Source: an uncultured Desulfotignum sp.
Lineage (GTDB): Bacteria; Desulfobacterota; Desulfobacteria; Desulfobacterales; Desulfobacteraceae
Direction of reading: 5' to 3'
DNA length: 8,753 bases
Assembly (NCBI GenBank): GCA_937951975.1
Contig: CALGAJ010000280.1
Location: 1-8,753 of the forward strand
Shown: one piece after another, positions 1 to 6,630 of the stretch
Numbering within the stretch: the stretch's first letter is position 1
Layout of the letters: each line of letters starts with the position of its first letter
Notes under the pieces: generated by a model
Told to the model about the DNA's origin: nothing
Seen by the model: only the letters and a program-made list of their open reading frames with translations
Databases searched by the model: none
Program-made: the position numbers and the translations under genes

Positions 1-105
1 AGCATCGATTTCAAGCAGTTCAATGTCGTTGCGTGATGACAGATAATCGATGATCTGCAATCCCGTGGTGCCTTCCCGGCCGTCGACAAATACCTTAAAA
101 GCCAT
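1..105 (-). CDS. argC: N-acetyl-gamma-glutamyl-phosphate reductase, type 2 (N-terminal fragment)
   Basis: This is the first 35 codons of a gene running off the left edge. ArgC reduces N-acetyl-glutamyl-phosphate to the semialdehyde with NADPH, the third step of arginine (ornithine) biosynthesis, in the cytoplasm. The fragment begins MAFKVFVDGREGTTGLQI and continues to a DIELLEID stretch. The DGxxGTTGLQI nucleotide-binding loop (Gly9, Gly12, Gly15) directly at the N-terminus, followed by a short helix and an (R/S)xDIELL strand, is the pattern I know from the shorter type 2 ArgC proteins. Type 1 enzymes instead carry a GASGYTG-like loop. The start is supported by an AGGAAGAG ribosome-binding site a few bases upstream (108-115 on the plus strand). 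The catalytic cysteine and histidine lie outside the window, so intactness cannot be judged. The gene is divergent from the AsmA-family gene and has no evident functional link with it. Confidence 0.85.
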   Translation of the reverse strand, partial: MAFKVFVDGREGTTGLQIIDYLSSRNDIELLEIDA

Positions 106-133
106 GACTCTTCCTTTTTTATGTAAAACTTAA

Positions 134-162
134 CTTATACGTATTTCAGGATAAAAAATAAA
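134..162 (-). promoter_or_regulatory. Possible promoter for argC
   Basis: Reading the minus strand, a TATAAG -10-like hexamer (134-139) is preceded, after 17 bases, by a poor -35-like TTTATT (157-162). It would start transcription about 20-25 bases before the argC start codon. The -35 match is weak (3 of 6), so this is only a candidate. The -10 overlaps a perfect ATACGTAT palindrome (137-144). Confidence 0.3.
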
Positions 163-205
163 CCCTTGTTCCGGAGAAAGGGGTGATAAGACAAATTTGA
201 AATGA

Positions 206-234
206 TTGAAATCGCGGCCATGATCCTGTATACC
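206..234 (+). promoter_or_regulatory. Candidate sigma-70-type promoter for the AsmA-family gene
   Basis: TTGAAA (206-211, 5 of 6 to consensus) and TATACC (229-234, 4 of 6) are separated by exactly 17 bases. Predicted transcription would begin near 241, leaving a leader of about 84 bases before the start codon at 325. The -10 region overlaps the dyad TATAC-C-GTATA (229-239), which could be an operator or a chance AT-rich palindrome. Nothing else is recognisable in the 219-bp gap apart from the argC promoter candidate on the other strand. Confidence 0.45.
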
Positions 235-324
235 GTATATCAGTCGGGTTACAAATAAAAGATGTGATTCAGACCATTCCTGTTTTGATCATATCTTTTT
301 CAATGTGTGTAAAGGAATATCGCC

Positions 325-3018
325 ATGAAAAAAGTGTTTTTGCTGACTTTGTCCGGGCTGGGAGTATTGATTCTGGTGGCAGTGGCTGGGGCGGTCATTG
401 TTTTGAACCTGGATCCGAACCGGTATAAGGACTATGTCGCAAAAAAGGTGAGTCAGCAGCTGGGCCGGACCTTTGAGATCCAGGGGGACTTGCGTGTGAC
501 ATATTATCCCTGGCTGCATCTGGAACTGTCTGAAATTTTTATGGAAAACGCCCCGGGATTCGGTGATATGCCCATGTTGACCGCTGATCATGTCATGGTC
601 CGGATCAAGACATTGCCGTTGCTGAAAAAACAGATTGAGATGGACACCCTGGTGCTTGAAGGGGCGCATGTCAATCTGGCCAGAAACCAGGCCGGCATGG
701 CCAATTGGGAAACTCAGAGCGGTTTGCCCGATAAAACAAAGCCGCACAAACCGTCTGCTGCATCGTCGAAAAAAGAATTTGACCTGAAAAATCTGGCCGT
801 GCTGCTGAACGGCGGAGTGCGTATTCAAGATGCCGGTTTCAGTTTTGATGACCGGTCCACAGGGAAAAAATATACCCTCTCCGACTTGAATCTGAAAACA
901 GGTAAAATAGTGCCGGGCGCTCCCGTGGACTGGCAGCTGACGTTTAACGGTACGGGCACGTCTCCAGAGATTTCCGGAAACGCCGGACTTGAGGGAACCC
1001 TTGTTTTTGATATGGCTTCCGGTCAGTATCAGATCGATCCAATGACATTTCAGGCACAGCTTGCCGGGCCGATTTTGGGCAAAAACCCGGCAGACCTGGA
1101 TCTGGCCTGCCGGGTGGAAATGGATCTGCAGCAAGACACCGTATCTGTCAAAAATCTGACAGCATCCGGACTGGGAACGGATGTCACAGGAACCATTGTG
1201 CTGGGCAATATGAGTGCTGTCATCCCCCGGATCGACATGGATTTGGATATTGCCGGAAATGACCTGGCCATGTTGTTACAGATTTTTGAAGGGGGGCCAT
1301 TGGCAGGTCACGTGGCCCGGACCGGTCAAAAGGCATTTCATGTGAACATGGACGTGGATATGGATTTAAGCCGGGGCCGGGCCCTGGTGCCGGCTTTGGA
1401 TATTGCGGCACTGGGCATTACCCTCAAGGGCAATGTCGCCGCCCGGAATCTGGGCACCCGCCGCGCGGAAATGGAAGGCAAGATGGTTCTGGAAGGCAGG
1501 CATCTGAACCGGTTGCTCCATGCCCTGGGTCAACCCGTGCCGGGTGATTTTCTGGACACTGTGGCAGCAGAGGTGCGGTTCAATGGAAAACAGGGGAACC
1601 TGACATTGGATCCGTTGCAGATCCACCTGGGCCTTGCCGGGAAAAAAATTTCCAACAAGCCGTTTTCCGTGATCCTGGATGCACCCGTACACTGGCAGAT
1701 GAATCAGCAGCGACTGGAAGTGCCGGATTTTTCACTTTCAGGTATGGATCTGGCCGTATCCGGTGGTATCACTGTTGAAAAAATCCAGACCGATCCCGTG
1801 TACACCGGGACCTTGTCTGCGGCCCCATTCAATCTGCGGCAACTCATGAAAACACTGGGCTTGTCTTTGCCGACCACGGCAGATGCCCGGGTGTTTGAAA
1901 AAGTGGGGCTGGAAACCCGGTTTACCGGTTCGACAAATGTTTTCCAGTTGATCGGCCTGTCCGGGGTTCTGGATGATTCACACCTGAAGGGAAGTTTTGG
2001 GGTAACCGACTTTTCAGATCCGGACATCACGATGGATCTGGCGGTTGACCGGATCAATGTGGATTCCTATCTGCCCAGGGCGCCCAAGCAGGCAAAAGGA
2101 AAAAAACACAGATCTGTGCCAGTGACACCGGAAACGACGGCTGCCGGAGCCGTTTCCGAGGTCCCTGTGGCACAGCTTCGAAACTTGAAAATCAATGCGG
2201 CCCTGGCTATAGAAGATCTGGTTGTTTCCGGGGCTTCTTTGTCCAAAGTTCAGGCGAAGCTGACGGCCAAACACGGGGTCATCCATGCCGCACCGTTGTC
2301 TGCAACCCTTTACGGCGGGGTGTATCATGGAAGCGTGATACTGGATGCCACCGGGGATATCCCCGTGCTCACCATGGATTCATCCTTGAAAGGGGTTGAG
2401 GTGGCACCTTTGCTGGAGGATATGACTGAAAAAGCCATGATCCGGGGAACCGGAGACATCACTGCGGCCTTGACCACCCGCGGGGCAACCGTGAGTGCCA
2501 TGAAACAGCATTTGAACGGGAATCTGTCTTTTTTGTTCAAAAACGGGGCCGTGATCGGGTTTAATGTGGGAAAATTTCTGCGCAGCCTCAAATCCCTGCG
2601 GGATACCCGGACCTTTTCCGTGTCAGAAGCGGAAGAAACCGATTTTACCGAACTTGTCGGAAATCCCGTGGTGACAAACGGGGTAGTCATTCTAAATGAT
2701 CTGTCGGGAAAATCCCCGGCCCTGCGGGTATCCGGGACAGGAACCGTGGTGAATCTCGTTGAGGAAACCATTGACTACAAAGCAATCGTCACGGTGGTGG
2801 AAACCTCCAGAGGCCAGGCAGGCAGCGAACTGGCAGAGCTTGCCGGAATTCCCGTTCCCATATATATCCGGGGGCCGCTGGCAGACCCGGCCATCCAGCC
2901 GGATATCAAGGGCGTGATCACATCGATTCTCACCGGCACCTCACCGGAGGCCGTGGAGCAGTTGAAACAACGTGTGGAAAAGGAACTGGGGCGGTTTCTG
3001 AAAAAACTGACCGATTGA
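325..3018 (+). CDS. AsmA family protein (inner-membrane-anchored envelope protein)
   Basis: A large (897 residues) envelope protein with one N-terminal membrane anchor and a long periplasmic part. AsmA-type proteins are now seen as bridge-like proteins influencing phospholipid movement and outer-membrane assembly; a specific role here is inference. The N-terminus has Lys2-Lys3, then a hydrophobic segment at about residues 5-28, then the family pattern LDPNRYKDYV, QLGRTFEIQGDL and YPWLHLELSEIFMENAPGF. The middle is a series of beta-strand-rich repeats (alternating hydrophobic residues, many Gly/Asp turns). A charged, Pro/Ala-rich linker sits near residues 586-613. The conserved AsmA C-terminal region follows (about 614-840), with LYGGVYHGSV near 662, repeated GTGDITA-like strands and a GFNVGKFLRSL helix. 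The last 40 residues are a Lys/Glu-rich helix. The start is supported by AAAGGA (311-316), 8 bases before ATG. The next gene begins 30 bp downstream and is probably co-transcribed. The ORF is intact. E. coli AsmA is about 617 residues, so this is a longer member, closer in size to other AsmA-like proteins. Confidence 0.88.
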   Translation: MKKVFLLTLSGLGVLILVAVAGAVIVLNLDPNRYKDYVAKKVSQQLGRTFEIQGDLRVTYYPWLHLELSEIFMENAPGFGDMPMLTADHVMVRIKTLPLLKKQIEMDTLVLEGAHVNLARNQAGMANWETQSGLPDKTKPHKPSAASSKKEFDLKNLAVLLNGGVRIQDAGFSFDDRSTGKKYTLSDLNLKTGKIVPGAPVDWQLTFNGTGTSPEISGNAGLEGTLVFDMASGQYQIDPMTFQAQLAGPILGKNPADLDLACRVEMDLQQDTVSVKNLTASGLGTDVTGTIVLGNMSAVIPRIDMDLDIAGNDLAMLLQIFEGGPLAGHVARTGQKAFHVNMDVDMDLSRGRALVPALDIAALGITLKGNVAARNLGTRRAEMEGKMVLEGRHLNRLLHALGQPVPGDFLDTVAAEVRFNGKQGNLTLDPLQIHLGLAGKKISNKPFSVILDAPVHWQMNQQRLEVPDFSLSGMDLAVSGGITVEKIQTDPVYTGTLSAAPFNLRQLMKTLGLSLPTTADARVFEKVGLETRFTGSTNVFQLIGLSGVLDDSHLKGSFGVTDFSDPDITMDLAVDRINVDSYLPRAPKQAKGKKHRSVPVTPETTAAGAVSEVPVAQLRNLKINAALAIEDLVVSGASLSKVQAKLTAKHGVIHAAPLSATLYGGVYHGSVILDATGDIPVLTMDSSLKGVEVAPLLEDMTEKAMIRGTGDITAALTTRGATVSAMKQHLNGNLSFLFKNGAVIGFNVGKFLRSLKSLRDTRTFSVSEAEETDFTELVGNPVVTNGVVILNDLSGKSPALRVSGTGTVVNLVEETIDYKAIVTVVETSRGQAGSELAELAGIPVPIYIRGPLADPAIQPDIKGVITSILTGTSPEAVEQLKQRVEKELGRFLKKLTD

Positions 3019-3033
3019 ACAGATTCAGCAATG

Positions 3034-3040
3034 AAAAGGA
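3034..3040 (+). promoter_or_regulatory. Ribosome-binding site deciding the start at 3049
   Basis: AAAAGGA, 8 bases before ATG 3049. It lies inside the six codons that would be translated if the upstream in-frame ATG (3031) were used. No purine-rich site precedes 3031, so 3049 is the better start. Confidence 0.6.
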
Positions 3041-3048
3041 TATGGATT

Positions 3049-3846
3049 ATGAAATACGGGGCATCGGGTTTTCCAATTAAACCGGTAAGCGAGGAAATAA
3101 AAAAAGTGGCGGACCTGGGGTTTGATTATTTTGAACTGTCCATGGATCCGCCCGAAGGGCACTGGACAAAGATCTTTGATCTGAAAAATCAGATTATGAC
3201 AACCCTGGAAGACGCAGGCATGCCCGTGATCTGCCATCTGCCCTGTTTTGTGTACACACCGGACCTGACACCGGCCATCCGCCAGGCGTCTTTAGATGAA
3301 ATGAAACATTCTCTGGATGCCGCAGCCAGAATCAACGCGCACAAAGCCGTGCTGCATCCGGGGTATATCACGGGCATGGGGATATTCGCCATGGATGCAG
3401 CCAAAAAATATGCCCATACCGCGTTGACCGCCATTGTTGCCCATGCCCGGGACCTGAACATTCAGCTGTGTTTTGAGAACATGTTTCCCTCATATCATCT
3501 GTATTTTGAGCCCGAGTCGTTTGAGGATCTGTTCAAGGAATTTCCCGGGCTGAAGATGACCCTGGATGCCGGACACGCCAATATCGGAGATCCGGAACAG
3601 ACAAGGCTGGGACAGTTTGTCACCCGGTTCGCCCCGTATATCGGTCATGTGCATATCAGTGACAATTTCGGGAAAAAAGACGATCACATGGCGGTGGGAA
3701 AAGGAAATATTGATTTTGAATCATTGGTTTTATCCCTTAAACAGGCCGGGTACGATGATACCATCACCTTTGAAGTGTTTTCAGCCAATACGGATGATCT
3801 GGTGAAAAGCCGGGAACGGATCGAGTTTCTTTTTTCAAATGCCTGA
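3049..3846 (+). CDS. TIM-barrel protein of the endonuclease IV / sugar phosphate isomerase-epimerase superfamily
   Basis: A 265-residue soluble protein of the AP endonuclease family 2 / xylose isomerase-like superfamily. These are metal-dependent TIM barrels that include endonuclease IV and many sugar isomerases and epimerases. Candidate metal ligands appear in the family's order: His63 (CHLPC), His103 (LHPGY), Glu143 (CFENM), Asp173 and His176 (LDAGHAN), His202 (HVHISD), Asp211 and His213 (DDHMAVGKG), and Glu242 (TFEVFS). This matches the nine ligands known for the trinuclear zinc site of endonuclease IV, but the FTKNQRQ-like DNA-binding loop of that enzyme is absent near residues 25-35. Substrate and reaction are unknown. 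I chose ATG 3049 because AAAAGGA (3034-3040) lies 8 bases before it. The in-frame ATG at 3031 has no ribosome-binding site and would add MKRIWI. The gene follows the AsmA-family gene by 30 bp, probably in one operon. No truncation is seen. Confidence 0.8.
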   Translation: MKYGASGFPIKPVSEEIKKVADLGFDYFELSMDPPEGHWTKIFDLKNQIMTTLEDAGMPVICHLPCFVYTPDLTPAIRQASLDEMKHSLDAAARINAHKAVLHPGYITGMGIFAMDAAKKYAHTALTAIVAHARDLNIQLCFENMFPSYHLYFEPESFEDLFKEFPGLKMTLDAGHANIGDPEQTRLGQFVTRFAPYIGHVHISDNFGKKDDHMAVGKGNIDFESLVLSLKQAGYDDTITFEVFSANTDDLVKSRERIEFLFSNA

Positions 3847-3847
3847 G

Positions 3848-3865
3848 AATCGGCATCGATTTTTT
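3848..3865 (+). terminator. Weak intrinsic terminator candidate after the TIM-barrel gene
   Basis: A perfect but short dyad AATCG-gcat-CGATT (3848-3861) begins two bases after the stop codon and runs into TTTT (3862-3865; the T-run is 3860-3865). The 5-bp AT-rich stem is weak for rho-independent termination. It does sit in the only gap (36 bp) between two convergent genes, where a terminator is expected. A second T-run (3891-3896) lies just inside the end of the opposing gene. Confidence 0.35.
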
Positions 3866-3882
3866 GTTCAAAATTTTTGGTG

Positions 3883-5088
3883 CTATGATTGTTTTTTCAA
3901 CATCCGGATCAAGGGCAGGCACAGAAACGTGACCCCGGCAAGAGCGGCAAACCCGATGTTGAACCGCCCGGTTTCCGCCAGAATGCCGATGCCGAAGGGC
4001 ACCAGCCCGGATCCCAGGAAATGTGCCAGGGGAACCACCACGGAAACCGCCACCGGGCGGATTTGGGGCGTGGTGACCATGGCCATGATGGCAAAACACA
4101 AAGGAAATACACAGACACCGGCCCCTGCTTGAAGGATCAGGGCCAGCCAAAGCCAAGTCCCGGGCAGCCATCCCATAAAAAACGTTCCCAAAGCACTTAA
4201 AAACAATGCAGATAAAATGATTGGACGGGGGCCGAACCGGTCAGCCAGCCATCCCCCGGCCAGGGGCATGCCAAATGCCACAACCCTGGAGACCGCCAGC
4301 ATGATATTGGTGGTTTCCGGATCGATTCCCCGCTCAAACACCAGATAAAGGGGCAAAATGACAAATACCCCTTGATTCAATCCCATTCCCAGGATGAAAA
4401 GCACGGCAATGATCGGGATTGCCGGGGTATGGAGCAGGGTGGCGAATATTTTGAGCCCAGGCGGGTCTGTCCGGTCCGTGACCCCTTTTCCCCGGGCCGC
4501 ATAGGTGATCGCCAGAATCAGGGAAGCGGTGCCGTAAACCACCAGCACCATGCGCCAGGACTGGTGCCATGCCGCAAATAAAGATACAGCCAAAGGAGCG
4601 ATGATATATGCCAGGTTCGGCGCCAGCTGGTGCACGCCCAGCACTTTGCCCCAATGGTGCCGGGAGACCAGCCCGGTCAGGCTGGCCACACCTGAAGGCA
4701 GGTAAAAGCCGCCGGCCAACCCTAAGCAGACCATGCCCGCCTGGAGCATTACCACCCCCTGACTGGCTGCGGCCGCAAGCAGACTGATTCCCAAGGCAAG
4801 GCCGGAAGCGATAATCAGTTGCCGGTGGGAGAACCGAGGCGTTAAAAATATGGAGCCAAAAAGGCTGATACAATATCCGGATGAAATCAGAAAAAATAAG
4901 CCGCCTGCCTGGCTGTGACTTAACGCCAGATCGGTTTTGATATCCGGCAGTAACGGGGCCATCCCCAGCCGGGAAAGCATGTTGAAAAAGAAAATGCCCG
5001 TTAAAAAAACAATGGGGTTGAGCTGTTCCCGGGACAATGTGTCCGATTCCGGTTTTTTCATAAATTTTTGTTCCATCTGACTGGGCAT
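3883..5088 (-). CDS. Major facilitator superfamily (MFS) transporter
   Basis: A 401-residue polytopic inner-membrane protein with about 12 hydrophobic segments, the usual length and layout for MFS secondary transporters driven by ion gradients. The first helix begins near residue 26 (IVFLTGIFFFNMLSRLGMAP). The central cytoplasmic loop (about residues 198-213, basic, ending in TDPPG) divides the two six-helix halves. Motif A in the second half is clear: GGWLADRFGPRP at about 278-289. The first-half copy (GSIFLTPRFSHRQ, about 78-90) is degenerate and lacks the usual Asp. The substrate cannot be read from sequence; exporters, and organic-acid or sugar carriers, are all possible. The start is uncertain: ATGs at 5088, 5076 and 5061 are in frame, and none has a strong ribosome-binding site (GGAA lies 9 bases before the 5061 one). 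The gene is transcribed alone, convergent with the TIM-barrel gene and divergent from the flavoenzyme gene. Confidence 0.88.
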   Translation of the reverse strand: MPSQMEQKFMKKPESDTLSREQLNPIVFLTGIFFFNMLSRLGMAPLLPDIKTDLALSHSQAGGLFFLISSGYCISLFGSIFLTPRFSHRQLIIASGLALGISLLAAAASQGVVMLQAGMVCLGLAGGFYLPSGVASLTGLVSRHHWGKVLGVHQLAPNLAYIIAPLAVSLFAAWHQSWRMVLVVYGTASLILAITYAARGKGVTDRTDPPGLKIFATLLHTPAIPIIAVLFILGMGLNQGVFVILPLYLVFERGIDPETTNIMLAVSRVVAFGMPLAGGWLADRFGPRPIILSALFLSALGTFFMGWLPGTWLWLALILQAGAGVCVFPLCFAIMAMVTTPQIRPVAVSVVVPLAHFLGSGLVPFGIGILAETGRFNIGFAALAGVTFLCLPLIRMLKKQS

Positions 5089-5124
5089 GGTTCAAATGCT
5101 TTTGTTTCAGGTTGTGTCTGGGAT

Positions 5125-5152
5125 ATAGTATTCCAAATGGGTGGAATGTAAA
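5125..5152 (-). promoter_or_regulatory. Candidate promoter for the MFS transporter gene with an embedded dyad
   Basis: On the minus strand, TTTACA (5147-5152, 5 of 6 to the -35 consensus) is followed after 16 bases by TACTAT (5125-5130, 4 of 6 to the -10). Transcription would start near 5118, about 30 bases before the first possible start codon. The spacer is almost entirely filled by the inverted repeat ATTCCA-N6-TGGAAT (5130-5147), described separately. Confidence 0.5.
5130..5147. promoter_or_regulatory. Operator-like inverted repeat in the MFS promoter
   Basis: A perfect 6-bp dyad ATTCCA ... TGGAAT with a 6-base spacer (AATGGG). It spans the interval between the proposed -35 and -10 and touches one base of each, the classical place for a repressor that blocks RNA polymerase. 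No regulator gene lies beside it in this window, so the binding protein is unknown. Functional role is inferred from position only. Confidence 0.4.
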
Positions 5153-5193
5153 CAGCCAAAAACAAAAATCTGACTATGGAAGTGATAAATAGG

Positions 5194-5222
5194 TTGACAA
5201 TAAAAACCGGATTTTTCAAAAT
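5194..5222 (+). promoter_or_regulatory. Candidate sigma-70-type promoter for the flavoenzyme / ABC importer genes
   Basis: A perfect TTGACA (5194-5199) is followed after 17 bases by CAAAAT (5217-5222, 4 of 6). The start of transcription would be near 5229, giving a leader of about 42 bases before ATG 5271. It lies back to back with the MFS promoter, about 40 bp away, so the two transcripts diverge from one small control region. Confidence 0.5.
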
Positions 5223-5270
5223 AATAAGTCTTTCAATCCAACACAAATTATCCGGAACGGAGAAAAAAAT

Positions 5271-6554
5271 ATGAGGATTATTGTCATCGGTGGCGGTTGG
5301 GCCGGATGTGCCGCCGCCGTCAGCGCAAAAAAACAGGGTGCAGATGTGGTCCTGGTGGAAAGAACGGACATGCTTTTAGGCACAGGCCTTGTGGGCGGCA
5401 TCATGCGGAACAACGGCCGGCTCACTGCCACGGAAGAACTCAAAGCCTTGGGGGGCGGTGATCTTTTTACAGTCATTGAATCCAATTTTATCCACAAAGA
5501 CATCACTTTTCCGGGACATCTTCATGCCTCATTATACGATGTTTCCACCATGGAGCCCAAGATCCGGCGGTTTCTGGAAGTATCCGGCATCTGCATTGAA
5601 ACCGGGTGCCGGATTACGGATGTGGAAATGGATAAAGATCGGATCACCACGGTGTTGGGAAAACAGGCCGGCAAAACCGTCCGGTTCCAGGGGGATGGCT
5701 TTATTGAAACCACGGGCACGGCCGGACCGCCTGCCAATTGTACCAAACACGGCAATGGGTGTGCCATGTGCATTCTCAGATGCCATTCATTCGGGGGCCG
5801 GGTCAGCATTGCCGCCAAAGCCGGCGTTGCAGAAGTCAACGGGAAAAAAGGGGATCAGACCGGTGCGGTGAGCGGATCCTGCAAGCTTCACAAAGAATCG
5901 TTGTCCCCGGACCTGCTTAAACAGCTCAATGACACCGGGGTGGCAGTGATCCCTTTGGATGTAACTCTTCGCATGACCGGGAAGCTGTCCTTGAAAGCCT
6001 GCCAGCAATATGCCATTGCTGATTTTGAGCAAAACGTGATTCTGCTGGACACCGGCCATGCCAAGCTCATGACCCCGTTTTTTCCGCTGGATGCGCTCAG
6101 AAAAATTCCCGGGCTGGAAAACGCCCGGTTCGAGGATCCTTATGCCGGCGGCATGGGCAATTCCGTGCGGTATATGGGCATGTCACCCAGGGATGATGCG
6201 TTGAAAGTGGACGGGGTGGACAATCTGTTTTGTGCCGGCGAAAAAGCCGGGCTCATGGTGGGCCATACCGAAGCCATCTGCACTGGGACCCTGGCCGGGG
6301 TAAATGCGGTGCGCCAGGTACAGGGGAAAACCGCACGGGTGCTTCCGGAAACATCCGTGATCGGGGATGCCGTCACGTTTGTGCGGGAGCAGATGCAGAC
6401 CCCGGAAGGCCTGGGACTTAAATTTACCTTTTCCGGGTCGGTGTTGTTTGATCGTATGAAACAAAAAGGGCGGTACCACACGGACCCGGCGGTAATTGAC
6501 AGGCAAATGAAAAAAGCCGGGTTGAAAAATATTCTGGCATCTGTTCAGGACTAA
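5271..6554 (+). CDS. FAD-dependent oxidoreductase with a four-cysteine motif
   Basis: A 427-residue cytoplasmic flavoprotein. The N-terminal Rossmann fold is explicit: IVIGGGWAGCAAA (GxGxxG at 7-12) and LVER, with Glu30 expected to bind the FAD ribose. The second FAD contact, GVDNLFCAGEKAG (about 315-327), followed by GHTEAICTGTLAGVNAVR, resembles the C-terminal FAD region of the GidA/TrmFO group and other FAD-dependent oxidoreductases. Between them lies a TTGTAG strand, then a cysteine cluster Cys157-X6-Cys164-X2-Cys167-X3-Cys171, which could hold an iron-sulfur cluster or a redox-active thiol pair. No NAD(P)-binding fold or transmembrane segment is evident. The substrate is unknown. The ribosome-binding site GGAG (5259-5262) is 8 bases before the start. 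The TAA stop is followed directly by an in-frame TAG. A 76-bp gap leads to the solute-binding protein gene on the same strand, suggesting one operon. A role acting on the imported compound is inference. Confidence 0.8.
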   Translation: MRIIVIGGGWAGCAAAVSAKKQGADVVLVERTDMLLGTGLVGGIMRNNGRLTATEELKALGGGDLFTVIESNFIHKDITFPGHLHASLYDVSTMEPKIRRFLEVSGICIETGCRITDVEMDKDRITTVLGKQAGKTVRFQGDGFIETTGTAGPPANCTKHGNGCAMCILRCHSFGGRVSIAAKAGVAEVNGKKGDQTGAVSGSCKLHKESLSPDLLKQLNDTGVAVIPLDVTLRMTGKLSLKACQQYAIADFEQNVILLDTGHAKLMTPFFPLDALRKIPGLENARFEDPYAGGMGNSVRYMGMSPRDDALKVDGVDNLFCAGEKAGLMVGHTEAICTGTLAGVNAVRQVQGKTARVLPETSVIGDAVTFVREQMQTPEGLGLKFTFSGSVLFDRMKQKGRYHTDPAVIDRQMKKAGLKNILASVQD

Positions 6555-6619
6555 TAGATTTTTTGTGACCCGCCGGATCCAAAGGATGAAAAAATAAAAA
6601 AATAATCATGTCTGACATC

Positions 6620-6627
6620 GAGGAGGG
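6620..6627 (+). promoter_or_regulatory. Strong ribosome-binding site of the solute-binding protein gene
   Basis: GAGGAGGG just before ATG 6631; the AGGAGG core ends 4 bases before the start, a little closer than usual. It is the strongest Shine-Dalgarno match in the window, fitting the need for excess binding protein relative to permease. The 76-bp gap it sits in (6555-6630) shows no convincing promoter or terminator, only A-rich sequence. Confidence 0.6.
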
Positions 6628-6630
6628 ACC

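Noticed and set aside
163..183. A CCCTT ... AAGGG imperfect hairpin in the argC-asmA gap
   Set aside because: The stem is short, with a 10-11 base loop and no T-run on either side, and it lies between two gene starts, where a terminator is not expected.
289..1134. A 281-codon open frame on the minus strand opposite the AsmA-family gene
   Set aside because: Its translation is rich in His, Gln, Cys and Arg with no recognisable domain, while the plus strand encodes a clear AsmA N-terminus over the same bases. It is a shadow frame.
4334..5095. A 253-codon minus-strand open frame overlapping the MFS gene
   Set aside because: It is a different frame of the same strand with a low-hydrophobicity, Gly/Arg/His-rich product. 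The MFS frame has clear membrane helices and motif A.
5058..5246. A 62-codon minus-strand frame in the divergent promoter region
   Set aside because: It runs through the MFS promoter candidate and into the MFS start, has no ribosome-binding site, and shows only a chance hydrophobic stretch.
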